A stretch of 18,070 nt of DNA from Cephalothrix spiralis. Lineage: Eukaryota > Nemertea > Palaeonemertea > Archinemertea > Cephalotrichidae. The DNA is taken from assembly GCA_032353305.1 (NCBI GenBank), contig JAUCNG010374483.1:1-18070 (forward strand), in the 5' to 3' direction. Shown one piece after another: positions 11,101 to 17,777 of this stretch. The notes beneath the pieces were generated by a model. That model was not told where the DNA came from. It was given only the letters and a program-made list of their open reading frames with translations, and did no database searches. The first letter of the stretch is position 1. The number at the start of each line of letters is the position of its first letter. A program made the translations under genes and the position numbers.

Positions 11101-14100
11101 TTGTTAAAATCGTTTAAATTTCGATCATAATATTTAAATGTAACCTTTCGACATCAAAGTACGTACGAAATATTGTATAATAAGGTTTACTTCTAGTACC
11201 GGGGGGTATATGTTTTATTGATTTTTGATTTCCTATAAGCGTTCACCGAATGTCTCTTCGATACAAAGAGGATAAGACCTAAGCCTCAAAGTTCCAATTT
11301 TCACCCTTTCACCCCTACTATATACTTATATTCATTGATTATAATACAGGTTCATCATTTTTGGTGGAGTGTGGTGTTGTTGTTGGTCAAACGAAGTCAC
11401 TATTATTCACGAATGCCCTGAGTGTGGAGGCCATATTGGGGGTTATCAACAGGAATCATAACACAGAAGCCTGTATGTAAAAGTGAATTCTAGCGAAACA
11501 TGAGCAATTTTAGTAAAATATATAAAGACCTTATTTTTACCCGTCTATCTTAAATTTTGTTGTTTCTTTATAGATTACCCCCATTTTGTCCAGGTCAGGA
11601 TCGCCGATCTAGATTAAAAGTTGTACACGAAGTAGACCTTACAAAACGTGTTTATGTCGGGCCTTAAGTTGTAACTTGCGCTTGTGAATTCCAATATATC
11701 GCTCTCGCCTACAAATTTGTGCCGAAATTTTGCCCTTATTAAGTTATAAAGATTATGGTATTGAACGAACTTCTTACCTCACTAAATCTTTTAAGATGTG
11801 AATGATAATTCAATGCAACTCTTTCCCACCAATGACCTCTATAACGCTGGCAATATAATGGTTGTGAAAGTAAAAGCTCTAGGATGGATACAGCTTCCTC
11901 ATAGTTTTTCAGCTTTTGAAAGATATCGACAGCGTGATTAAGTACTCTTACATGTACCGATCCTGGTGTGAAAGCTCGAAGATACTCAGGTAAATTACTA
12001 GCAAACCTGTAAATAAATGGAAAATAAAAAATAAAGTACATTTAATAAAAAGCCGAACGGATCGAAACCGCAAAAAAGATGTACAGAAACTACCAATTCA
12101 TATGATCTCATATGCATTGGACTCAGATTGAGTCGATCGAACTGTGAAAGCCGTGCACCTGCACCGTATTAAATGCGAAAATAGCACTTGCGGTAGGATT
12201 GTTCAACATGAATTTAAGCATTGCAGACGGGGACGTTTGCAATATGAACGCTACATGTATGTGCTTCTCGTAGGGGCGGGGATTTGTATATTTACTAGAA
12301 ACAGATCACCTGTCAAACTGATAAAATCATATATAAATCGCAATCTGTAACTAACGGTTAACGATCGTTAACCGTAGTGCGGTACACAGATTAAGAACCC
12401 ATGCATGTTTAATGAACAATGAAGGTTATAGTAGAGTAAAGTTCATAAATACGTATCATTAAATACGCACCACAGCGGTAATCATGGGCGCTAATCCTGG
12501 CCGTTCTCCCATATGCATTGCTTCTTTAAAACAATGTCTTTAACGCGTTCCAGGGCCTTTTTCGACTAGTTAAGGATGAGACATACCGGTAATGAATCAA
12601 TAAATCTTCACTCAATTTTTCCCTCAAAAGATGTGGAGAACCCCTATTTAATCTAATTGACAATGTCCGTAATATTTTATGTCAATGCACGTATTTTTTT
12701 GGGAATAAAGATTGAAATTATCCCAGCTAATTAATCTATGTACCTATGAAGATAATAGTGAAAGAGGATCGAAACGTCAGGTCGTTTTATAAAACTTTTA
12801 TTGTGAATTTTTCAACTTTACTATAAAGGCCTACCAAATTTTTTTTCGTATTCCATGATCCGGGAAATCCGTTAATTTATTATTGAATTATCGCCTACTT
12901 GGCAGCTTTAAGTCCTAGGAGCTTTTTGGAAAATTAATCTAGCTCTCATGTTTATGAACGGATTTTTATTGTGAAGGTAGGAGACAATGTTCTTTCGGGA
13001 TCATTCGCAGTTACAAATACATGTGTTTAAACTATAATTACATCATATTACGGTAATCTAACTATTTAACAATTTATTGGGATACACTGTACTATTTTAT
13101 ATAAGGTCACCAACTTACAATTCAATTTCTTTATCCTTAAGAATGCCTTCAAGGACGGACTTAGACTTTCGATACACTGCCTCACCGGTTTCAAAATCAT
13201 TCTTTTCAAGGGCATCGAATATTTCAAAATCAAGTACAAGAGCCTCTTGGAATAAAATAAGATCTTCTCTCGTTCTGAAGAAAAATAAAGAAAACGAGAG
13301 TTCAAATATTCATGAGGATACATTTTCTACAAAATAGCCAAAATCCCATCTTTGGTACGGTGAAAAAGAAATTAATGCTCGAAATTTTTAAGTCCCATGG
13401 ATGCTGATTTGTTGATTTATAGATCTACATTATATATGGCTGACTAGCTGTTCTATTACTGTACGACTGAACGTACTGCAGAGCGCTGTGTGTTAGTTGC
13501 CAATACATCAAAACCAAAAATATAATCTTTGTACAAACAAGGAGTTTTCTACACTTCCGGTGAAAAACTTGTTCCCTACCTAAAAACTTCGGTGTCTCTT
13601 TTGATATTGTAACTGGCATACTTTAGTTGACCCATATTCACTAAAAGCAATTGCAAAAGTTGACCTTGACCTCCCATTGAACTATCATCATCATAGGCTG
13701 ATGTCGACAGTGAAAATAAAACCATCAGGCGAATAAAGACGTCTCTGACTTCACTGGTCAATTTATAATAAGTTCCTAATTTTTCACTGACCCTGAAATT
13801 ATAAAAGTTGGTTTAGACATAGTTATGATATTGCAGTCAATGAAATGTACCGTATTAAATGCGAAAATAGCGCTTGTTCAACATGAAATTAAGCATTGCA
13901 GACGGGAACGTTTGCTATATGAGCGCTACATGTATATGCTGCTCGTAGGGTCGGGGATTTGTATATTATTCGGTATTTTGACTTAGTTTTTGCGAATTGG
14001 TCGGGCTCGTCAATGATTTTGAGAGATATGGGACAAAAACTTATTTAATTAGCGCTTTATCTTGGTACATTAAATTTATGGTGAAATTATCAAAGAGAAA

Positions 14101-15627
14101 GGTAGGGTAAAAAAGGGTTCAATTTTACTTTTATAAAAGCGGTGGGTTTCACCTGTTTTCTACTCCGCCAAAGTTATTTGAGATGTGACGTAGTAGACCA
14201 CATATCAGCCTAGAGGCCACTTCAATTTTTTTTTAATATTATCTTTTGCGCCAAAAAATAAAAATAAATTAGCAAAAAGAATTCATTGAATATTCCGGAG
14301 GCGGCACCACGAGGCTTAAAAAAGACTTACTACGTAACCCTTCAACTGAAAATGATATTAAATCATACACATGATCACATATAGCTGACAGTATCATAAA
14401 TGTTTAGCGTACATACTTTATGTCAAACATAATGAAAATAATAAGTATTTTAGTTATTAATTACAGAAATGTGATGTCCAATTGTACTTACAATTTTCGC
14501 ACATTCACTTCTACACAGTTCTTCATCCCAAACATAGTTGAAACATTTTTCTGGTGACAAAGTTTCAAAACAGATTTGATGATGTCTTCTTTTTTATTTA
14601 AATTTTGAATTTTCATTGATTTTCCAATGTCTTTAACATCAGGAGCAGGTAAAAGTTCTAAAGTTTCTTGAAGATTTGAGACACTTTTCTCATCTATGCA
14701 AAATTTATGTTGGAATAATTCATTAAAGGCTCCGTCTAAGTCTTCTGCGATATTAGGATAAACAATCTTGGTCTTTTGATGCCATTTATGTTTTCGCTGG
14801 AAAAGTCTTATATATAATTGCTGTGATTCATCAGTTAAAGAATGGAAACTACTAACAGCCAACAAATCAGAATCATTAAACAAACGTCTGTCATTACTTG
14901 CGAGAACTGTTTCAATGACAAAAAGAAAATTTTGTTGGTAATACGGCTTTGAAAATTTTGAGGGTGACTTCTGAGGTGATGTCCTTGGCGATGTATTTTG
15001 GCTTTTTAACGGCGAATTTGAAGTTTTATTTGGACTTGAAAGTTCAGATTGCATCGTTTGGCTTTTATTTCTCAATTTTAATCTCCCCATTTTAACTCCA
15101 AATTTATTGCGTAATGGATATCTCTGACCCGGACTAGACCCAGGACTTTTATGCCTCACAGTTTGCGGACTTTTCGTCGGGGTCTTGAATGGTGTTGGGG
15201 ATTCCTGACTAGATCCTGGTCGTTTAATTTTAGAACTAATGTTAGGACTTTTATTTTGTGCCTTGAATTCAGAGGCGGAGGGAGATTTTTTAATTGGAGA
15301 TTCTTTATCACGTGATCGATTTGCACTGGAATCATCTAATTTTGATGGATCAACAGGACTATATCTGATTTCGCTGTTAATAATCTCTGACTCAGTCGCA
15401 TCTTTGTTGATATCTATTTCAATATTTTTATCACTAGTATTTTCTTCATCAGAAGATAATAATTCAATAGCATTTTCCTGGTCCAAACCGGAAGTTGATG
15501 AGTATTTTGATGAACTGCTTACAGTTTCATTTTTTGCAAAGAAATCGATTATTGATTTTCTTTTCCGATTACCGGTACTTTCTAAAGTCTCTGATAATTT
15601 CCGCTTTTGCCTAGGCATTATGCACAT
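5013..15627 (-). CDS. FAN1: FAN1 homologue, structure-specific DNA repair nuclease
   Basis: FAN1 is a nuclear 5' flap endonuclease and 5'-3' exonuclease that acts in interstrand crosslink repair and limits trinucleotide-repeat expansion. Ten exons (15627-14492, 13792-13580, 13274-13119, 12006-11778, 9312-9148, 8556-8397, 7932-7730, 6708-6610, 6126-5998, 5165-5013) join in frame to 2643 bases, 880 residues; human FAN1 has 1017. In order they code a disordered N-terminus (1-225), the nuclease N-terminal and SAP region (about 228-375), TPR-like helices (about 380-660) and a VRR_NUC domain (about 686-840). Likely catalytic residues are E691 in HGEGS, D818 in GLPDL, and E833 and K835 in EVK. The 15-residue D-to-E spacing equals that of human D960 and E975. 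No UBZ zinc finger is coded: Cys2 is the only Cys in the first 300 residues. ATG 15627 is the first Met; 15618 is an alternative start. The C-terminus is uncertain (read-through or splice at 5060). A LITAF gene lies inside intron 4. Confidence 0.95.
5166..5997. other. FAN1 intron 9, with short palindromes
   Basis: No exon is seen. It contains the 18-base palindrome ATTTACACATGTGTAAAT (5528-5545), a near copy (5419-5436), and a hairpin-forming pair, GTAAAAAAATAC (5497-5508) and GTATTTTTTAC (5517-5527). The cluster may be a degenerate palindromic repeat. Confidence 0.75.
5419..5545. repeat. Palindrome cluster with ATTTACA(C/T)ATGTGTAAAT ends
   Basis: A perfect 18-base palindrome at 5528-5545 and its one-change relative at 5419-5436 bracket about 90 bases that include a further A/T hairpin at 5497-5527. 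The layout resembles the two ends of a small palindromic element in FAN1 intron 9. Confidence 0.6.
5998..6126 (-). CDS. FAN1: FAN1 exon 9 (VRR_NUC, PD motif)
   Basis: Forty-three codons between acceptor TTTTAG and donor GTATGA, phase 0 at both ends. They code LVSSFGGAFLVDIFKRLLQD, then FSHFSSGLPDLVVWN. D818 in GLPDL is the predicted metal-binding Asp, equivalent to human D960. Confidence 0.95.
6610..6708 (-). CDS. FAN1: FAN1 exon 8
   Basis: Thirty-three codons between acceptor ATTTTGCAG and donor GTATAA. The read DLHTMMEDTWNNHNGEI, then ARLNWELF, aligns with the ATWHEQEGR and VSWDRF stretch of vertebrate FAN1. It lies between the two halves of the nuclease active site. Confidence 0.92.
7217..7224. 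promoter_or_regulatory. CRE-type palindrome TGACGTCA
   Basis: A full consensus cAMP-response element, the binding sequence of CREB/ATF proteins, inside FAN1 intron 7. Whether it is used is unknown; it may belong to an interspersed repeat. Confidence 0.4.
7509..7516. promoter_or_regulatory. CRE-type palindrome TGACGTCA
   Basis: A second perfect octamer, 292 bases from the first, beside a GC-rich CCCGCCGCGG stretch that stands out in this AT-rich intron. Confidence 0.4.
7730..7932 (-). CDS. FAN1: FAN1 exon 7 (VRR_NUC start, HGEGS)
   Basis: The exon starts after acceptor TTCTTTAG and completes a split Gly codon. It codes VHGEGSTFGTIFALLFWNII, then FMDGVRDVFYCHFQSCPLDM, and ends NASLE before donor GTAAAG. 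Vertebrate FAN1 reads IHGEGSTF and WDIIFMDGIPDVF here. E691 in HGEGS is equivalent to human E834, a metal ligand. Confidence 0.95.
7933..8396. other. FAN1 intron 6
   Basis: A plain AT-rich intron of 464 bases with donor GTGTGT and acceptor TTCTTTAG on the - strand. No other feature is visible. Confidence 0.85.
8397..8556 (-). CDS. FAN1: FAN1 exon 6
   Basis: It codes VEISGCLLPKGGWAG, a Ser-rich loop, then SKTLCGVEQLALKHYQANGY and PEG. The CGVEQLALKHY stretch matches CSVEELALAHY of vertebrate FAN1. It ends one base into a Gly codon before donor GTGTGT. Confidence 0.93.
8557..9147. other. FAN1 intron 5, with MITE-like element
   Basis: An AT-rich intron of 591 bases. The only structure seen is a short inverted-repeat element at 8986-9109, close to the 5' splice site of the intron. 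Confidence 0.8.
8986..9109. repeat. Short MITE-like element with 19-bp inverted ends
   Basis: GTGCCTTCTAATCGGAGAC at 8986-9004 is matched by the reverse complement of GTCTCTGATAAGAAGGCAT at 9091-9109, with three mismatches in 19. The interior repeats TATCGG several times. It looks like a small non-autonomous palindromic transposon. Confidence 0.7.
9148..9312 (-). CDS. FAN1: FAN1 exon 5
   Basis: Fifty-five codons between acceptor TTATTCTAG and donor GTAAGT, phase 0 at both ends. The read ENGVLDPLTKAVYKYKLFNR, then AERMIKSQR, matches [20 protein letters not shown] and AVRLRES of vertebrate FAN1. Confidence 0.92.
9332..9535 (+). CDS. Unrecognised short ORF with C-terminal membrane segment
   Basis: An open frame on the + strand just upstream of FAN1 exon 5, inside intron 4. 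It has no ATG near its 5' end, so if real it would be a terminal exon; a good acceptor tract, TTCTTTTTCCAG, occurs within it near 9407-9418. The product has a basic, Ser-rich stretch (RRDWRVTRSSAAKL, then EEGKRRAIQDSS) followed by the hydrophobic segment VQIVMVLLYLIIFIMTL at the stop. That layout resembles a tail-anchored protein. I do not recognise the family, and no upstream exon was found. Confidence 0.22.
   Translation: MVTIFKECQERRDWRVTRSSAAKLSSFSSNNKPGSEEGKRRAIQDSSIESVQIVMVLLYLIIFIMTL
10057..10063 (+). CDS. LITAF-like first coding exon (7 coding bases)
   Basis: ATG TCT A followed directly by the consensus donor GTAAGT. The final A joins AA of the next exon to make a Lys codon, so the protein starts MSKNPQGRYQ. 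The phase match and strong donor support it, but transcript proof is lacking. Confidence 0.72.
10057..11461 (+). CDS. LITAF-domain protein, nested in FAN1 intron 4
   Basis: A complete small LITAF-domain gene on the strand opposite FAN1. Coding exons 10057-10063, 10674-10863 and 11350-11461 join in frame to 102 residues. LITAF/CDIP-type proteins are monotopic membrane proteins of late endosomes and lysosomes. Two zinc-knuckle halves flank a hydrophobic segment that sits in the cytosolic leaflet. Here the knuckles are CPHC (C33, C36) and HECPEC (C88, C91), and the hydrophobic stretch is about residues 52-72, followed by a Trp/Cys-rich WCCCW. The ending CGGHIGGY matches the usual CxxxLGxY. The N-terminus is short and lacks the PPxY motifs of vertebrate LITAF. 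Splice sites are consensus (GTAAGT twice; TTTTCAG and ATACAG). The symbol is left blank because invertebrates often carry several such paralogues. Confidence 0.9.
10090..10345. repeat. MITE-like repeat with strong hairpins
   Basis: It contains a 31-base near-perfect hairpin: AACCCCATCACCAAC at 10183-10197 pairs with GTTGGTGGTGGGGTT at 10199-10213, with one wobble. It also holds TGTCC/GGACA inverted arms at 10225-10242, a GAGTCC doublet at 10105-10118, and telomere-like CCCTAACC-type phrases. It is GC-richer than its surroundings. It lies in the first LITAF-like intron, and the long ORF across it is not a gene. Confidence 0.65.
10674..10863 (+). CDS. LITAF-like second coding exon
   Basis: After acceptor CTTCTTTTCAG the exon codes KNPQGRYQTKYQTIEVVSE, then CRLKCPHCHRTVITKTREE, then the start of the hydrophobic segment, EIILCVISFLLLP. 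It ends two bases into a Leu codon before GTAAGT. CPHC is the first half of the zinc-binding site. Confidence 0.92.
11350..11461 (+). CDS. LITAF-like terminal coding exon
   Basis: After acceptor AATACAG it completes the split Leu codon, then codes FIIFGGVWCCCW, SNEVTIIHECPECGGHIGGY and QQES before TAA at 11459-11461. HxCPxC is the second zinc-binding half and the signature end of the LITAF domain. Confidence 0.93.
11575..11667 (+). other. Exon-like stretch downstream of the LITAF-like stop
   Basis: A pyrimidine-rich acceptor, TTTCTTTATAG, precedes a 31-codon open frame ending at TAA (11665-11667). It reads LPPFCPGQDRRSRLK and then EVDLTKRVYVGP. It could be a 3' UTR exon, an alternative end of the LITAF-like gene, or chance. 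I recognise no family. Confidence 0.2.
11778..12006 (-). CDS. FAN1: FAN1 exon 4 (TPR-like)
   Basis: After acceptor TATTTACAG it codes FASNLPEYLRAFTPGSVHVR, then LKNYEEAVSILELLLSQPLY and GHWWERVALNYHSHLKRF, and ends in GAG before GTAAGA. Vertebrate FAN1 reads MYEEAVRELESLLSQ and GRWWDRLALNLHQHLKR here. These are TPR-type helices. Confidence 0.96.
12163..12293. repeat. Dispersed repeat, copy A
   Basis: It starts ACCGTATTAAATGCGAAAAT and ends GGGGATTTGTATATT. It is about 90% identical to 13849-13967 in the same orientation. It contains 11-12 extra bases (around CGGTAGGATTG) that copy B lacks, flanked by TTG in both, as expected for a slippage deletion in B. Confidence 0.9.
12354..12375. repeat. 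Perfect 22-bp palindrome
   Basis: ACGGTTAACGA followed by its exact reverse complement TCGTTAACCGT, with no spacer. It lies about 60 bases after copy A of the dispersed repeat and may mark that element's end. Confidence 0.9.
13119..13274 (-). CDS. FAN1: FAN1 exon 3
   Basis: Between acceptor TTTTCTTCAG and donor GTAAGT it codes TREDLILFQEALVLDFEIFD, then ALEKNDFETGEAVYRKS and EGILKDKEIE. It matches DRDDLIRYAAATHML and NWEEAKELAQCAKRDW of vertebrate FAN1. Split codons at both ends agree with exons 2 and 4. Confidence 0.92.
13580..13792 (-). CDS. FAN1: FAN1 exon 2
   Basis: Between acceptor ATAATTTCAG and donor GTAGGG it codes VSEKLGTYYKLTSEVRDVFI, then RLMVLFSLS, GGQGQLLQLLLVNMGQLKY and ASYNIKRDTEVF. 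Vertebrate FAN1 reads LLLFSLTDS, GGQGQLSTVLLVNLGRMEF and PSYTINRKTHIF here. The first base completes the Leu codon from exon 1. Confidence 0.95.
13793..14491. other. FAN1 intron 1, with repeat copy B
   Basis: An intron of 699 bases with donor GTAAGT and acceptor TTTCAG on the - strand. Copy B of the dispersed repeat lies at 13849-13967, near the acceptor end. Nothing else is recognisable. Confidence 0.88.
13849..13967. repeat. Dispersed repeat, copy B
   Basis: Same orientation and order as copy A at 12163-12293, with scattered substitutions and a missing block of 11-12 bases after GCGCTTG. Both copies lie in FAN1 introns, which suggests a mobile or locally duplicated element. Confidence 0.9.
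14492..15627 (-). CDS. FAN1: FAN1 exon 1 (N-terminal tail and SAP region)
   Basis: This large first coding exon gives 378 residues plus two bases. Residues 1-225 are low-complexity and basic. They include a PIP-like motif, RKSIIDFF (23-30), a SIM-like motif, IELLSSDEE (54-62), and at least 14 Ser/Thr-Pro sites between 90 and 222. From 228 it matches FAN1: YYQQNFLFVIETVLASND, then QQLYIRLFQRKHKWHQKTKI, then the SAP-like LQETLELLPAPDVKDIGKSM. ATG 15627 (MCIM) and ATG 15618 (MPRQKRKL) are both possible starts; neither has a strong Kozak context. No UBZ finger is present. Confidence 0.93.
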
Positions 15628-15722
15628 CAGTATATATATATTTACAGTTTATACTTAATGCAAATACAAATTTCTATAACAGTTAATACATGTACTGATT
15701 ATTGCTTTCGGATCGGAGTATT
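15628..15722 (-). promoter_or_regulatory. 95-bp DPM3-FAN1 intercistronic gap
   Basis: Only 95 bases separate the DPM3 stop from the first FAN1 ATG. No AATAAA is present on the - strand here. An AG at the end of GCATTAAG (15654 on the - strand) could act as a splice acceptor 26 bases before the ATG, but its pyrimidine tract is poor. Confidence 0.5.
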
Positions 15723-16004
15723 TTAAAATTTCAACCCCTTCTTCTTAAGGTCCTTCTTGGCCTCTTCAACTTCCAATTTCAGTTCTTCAGAAGCGTCAAC
15801 GCAGTCATTAAATGTTGAAACTCTATATCCAATTAATGCAAGAGAAAAACAGGCAAATGACATCAATATATATAGAGGCAGCATCCAAATCACATCAAGG
15901 TGTTTGGATGAAACAGCAAATGGTAGAGCCTCTGTTATAAACGCAATCCAAATACTGAAGAATACAATTGCAGCAGTCAAACACTGTTGAAGTTTTGTAG
16001 ACAT
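15723..16004 (-). CDS. DPM3: Dolichol-phosphate mannosyltransferase subunit 3 (DPM3)
   Basis: DPM3 is the small ER-membrane subunit that anchors and stabilises the catalytic DPM1 in the complex making dolichol-phosphate-mannose. That product is the mannose donor for N-glycans, GPI anchors and O- and C-mannosylation. The 93 residues match the 92 of human DPM3. Two membrane segments lie at about 8-28 (LTAAIVFFSIWIAFI) and 39-61 (IWMLPLYILMSFACFSLALI). They are followed by the signature GYRVSTFNDCVDASEEL and a charged coiled-coil tail ending DLKKKGLKF; human reads GYRVATFHDCEDAARELQ and LARRGLRF. The coding sequence is in one exon. An acceptor-like site lies 11 bases before the ATG. FAN1 follows closely on the same strand. 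Confidence 0.96.
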   Translation of the reverse strand: MSTKLQQCLTAAIVFFSIWIAFITEALPFAVSSKHLDVIWMLPLYILMSFACFSLALIGYRVSTFNDCVDASEELKLEVEEAKKDLKKKGLKF

Positions 16005-16034
16005 CTTGGTAAAGCCTGAAAAGAAAGAAAAAAA
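16005..16034 (-). promoter_or_regulatory. Splice-acceptor site just upstream of DPM3 ATG
   Basis: On the - strand a long pyrimidine tract, TTTTTTCTTTCTTTTCAG, ends at 16016 and leaves an 11-base leader before the ATG. It could be the 3' end of a 5' UTR intron or a trans-splicing acceptor. Confidence 0.6.
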
Positions 16035-17287
16035 TAATGTTACACAATGATGTCATCACAATCGATCATTTTTTATAAAATACTGTATGCTTTTTTTACT
16101 ATTGCGTGAGGTAACAAATTTCACCTCACTTTTTACTGGAAAGTGTTAAAAACTGGTGTAATATTTGCTATTTGGAATGCGCATCCAAAAACTTGATAGC
16201 GATAGTATCTCTAAAACTGTTTGATAACTTATTTTCTTTCTGTTTATGCTAAATAAGCTTAATTACAGAGGGTAAATTCCTGCAATTAGTTTTTCTTGGC
16301 ACTCATGTGAGACTTAATCCGCCCATCCATCTGATGTGTGATACATAAGAATCTATGTGATGCATGACTCTATACTAACCGGACAGAATATTTCGAAAAA
16401 CATTTAGTATAGGTATTAAATCGGGGGCTTCTTTACAAATAAAGAAGTGTTCAAGAACATGGCTTATCCTGTTTTTTAAAACTCTTAAATTTCTGCTTTA
16501 TTTTCCATTTTGCGCACATTAGATAAAAATATGATTTTCATAGATATATAAGGGATAAAGAGGTAACAATTTGAATAGGTAAGGGTATAGTAATGGTCTA
16601 TGATCAAAACGAGCTTTAAGATCATGGAATGTTTAATTTAAAATTACGTCATGAATGAGTTCCAATATAAAAAAATGAATTTTTTTCACTTTCCCTGATA
16701 AATACAGGTAGGCCTAATTACCCCGGTGAATGCTCCGGTATATTGTACATATTTATTATGATTCTGATATCCTGAATCAAATAATCATTCTGGAATATGA
16801 TATAGATTTTATGAAGCATAAACAGTTCCTGACAAGTTACGTAAATGAGAAATTTTTCGCATCGGTATTTACCGATCCGAAAAGAGGTAAATAATTTAAA
16901 TTATTAATGGACTGACGGCGTGGGGTCCAGGGGGCGAAGCCTCCTAGAAGCCAAGTGATTTTAAGCATACCAAGGGCAAAAAACAATGGATTATGGCACT
17001 CAAAACGACACACAAAATGAAAGTCAGGTATTTGATGACAAATATAAAAAATTTTAAATTGACAATGTGACATACAAACGACAAATTTGCATTTTGTTGT
17101 TCTAATGTCGCATTTCTAATTAAAATTAAAAAACGTAGCACGTTCACAGAACGAAAGTAATTGATTAATTGATAAGCCTACTTCTAACGACCATCAAATA
17201 AGGCCTGTACAGTGTGTGACTGTGTGTACACACATTAGACGCAAAACATGTGACAACGCAGTATGTACTCAAAACAACAAGCAAAAC
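16035..17287. other. Upstream non-coding region of DPM3
   Basis: No exon is recognised. If DPM3 has a conventional 5' UTR intron, this stretch is inside it. A hairpin, ATCGGTA-TT-TACCGAT (16861-16876), is followed by GGGGTCCAGGGGGCGAAGCC (about 16922-16941), a GC-rich phrase of a kind common in invertebrate repeats. Confidence 0.6.
16861..16955. repeat. Possible interspersed repeat fragment
   Basis: A GC-rich block with GGGGTCCAGGGGGCGAAGCC beside a perfect 7-base-arm hairpin at 16861-16876. The composition differs sharply from the flanks. The - strand reading LLGGFAPWTPRR is typical of repeat-derived spurious ORFs. Confidence 0.4.
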
Positions 17288-17510
17288 GGAATGCAATCGG
17301 CCCCAGGAGTGCCACCCTACTGTCTGGTCTTAAATCCCTTGTAAATATTTTGGTTGATACACAGAATGTGATCGGCCCCAGGAGTGCCACCCTACCTTTT
17401 AATCTGGTCTTTTCCCTTGAAGTTGAAAATTGTTGGGTTGATCACGGAATGCAATCGGCCCCAGGAGTGCCACCCTACTGTCTGGTCTTAAAATCTCTTG
17501 TAAATATGCC
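17288..17510. repeat. Tandem repeat, 3 copies of about 75-83 bp
   Basis: The core ATCGGCCCCAGGAGTGCCAC then CCTAC occurs three times, with CGG at 17298, 17373 and 17456. Each core is followed by a TCTGGTCTT phrase, and TTGAT precedes copies 2 and 3. Copies 1 and 3 are closest to each other. The ORF at 17263-17682 is a by-product of this array. Confidence 0.88.
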
Positions 17511-17704
17511 GGGATTAATTGGATTACTAGGACCATTATATTTCATAATCAAGTCCTATTTTCTCTTCAGATATCTAACAATTACCAGAGAAAGGCATAT
17601 CTATACCTCAATATTAAACTGTATAAATGCACCGGTTTTTAACCAGAATGCAAATTTGTGTTTACTTCCCTTTACCCATTAAATAGACCATTGAATGGGC
17701 AGCC

Positions 17705-17745
17705 GCTGATTGGCTTCCACGCAAACAAAGCACTCTGATTGGCTT
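17705..17745 (-). promoter_or_regulatory. Paired CCAAT boxes, probable promoter
   Basis: On the - strand CCAATCAGAG and CCAATCAGCGG occur 29 bases apart (cores 17742-17738 and 17713-17709). Both fit the NF-Y consensus. They could drive the DPM3-FAN1 unit leftward; NF-Y sites also work in either direction. Confidence 0.4.
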
Positions 17746-17777
17746 AAAAATCACTTCCGCTAAAGTACTGTGTGTAC

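Larger units (their letters stand above)
12007..13118. other. FAN1 intron 3, with repeat and palindrome
   Basis: An intron of 1112 bases. It holds copy A of a dispersed repeat (12163-12293) and a perfect 22-base palindrome (12354-12375). The rest is plain AT-rich DNA. Confidence 0.85.

Noticed and set aside
15239-15658. 139-residue + strand ORF
   Set aside because: It is the antisense shadow of FAN1 exon 1, whose - strand reading is clearly homologous to FAN1.
15757-15990. 77-residue + strand ORF
   Set aside because: Antisense shadow of DPM3.
17288-17510. Repeat array considered as CRISPR
   Set aside because: Only three copies with unequal spacing (75 and 83 bases) in a eukaryotic intron-bearing locus, and no cas genes.
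17263-17682. 139-residue + strand ORF with internal repeats (IGPRSATL)
   Set aside because: The repeated peptide comes from the DNA tandem array, which is read in different frames in its copies. No known domain is present.
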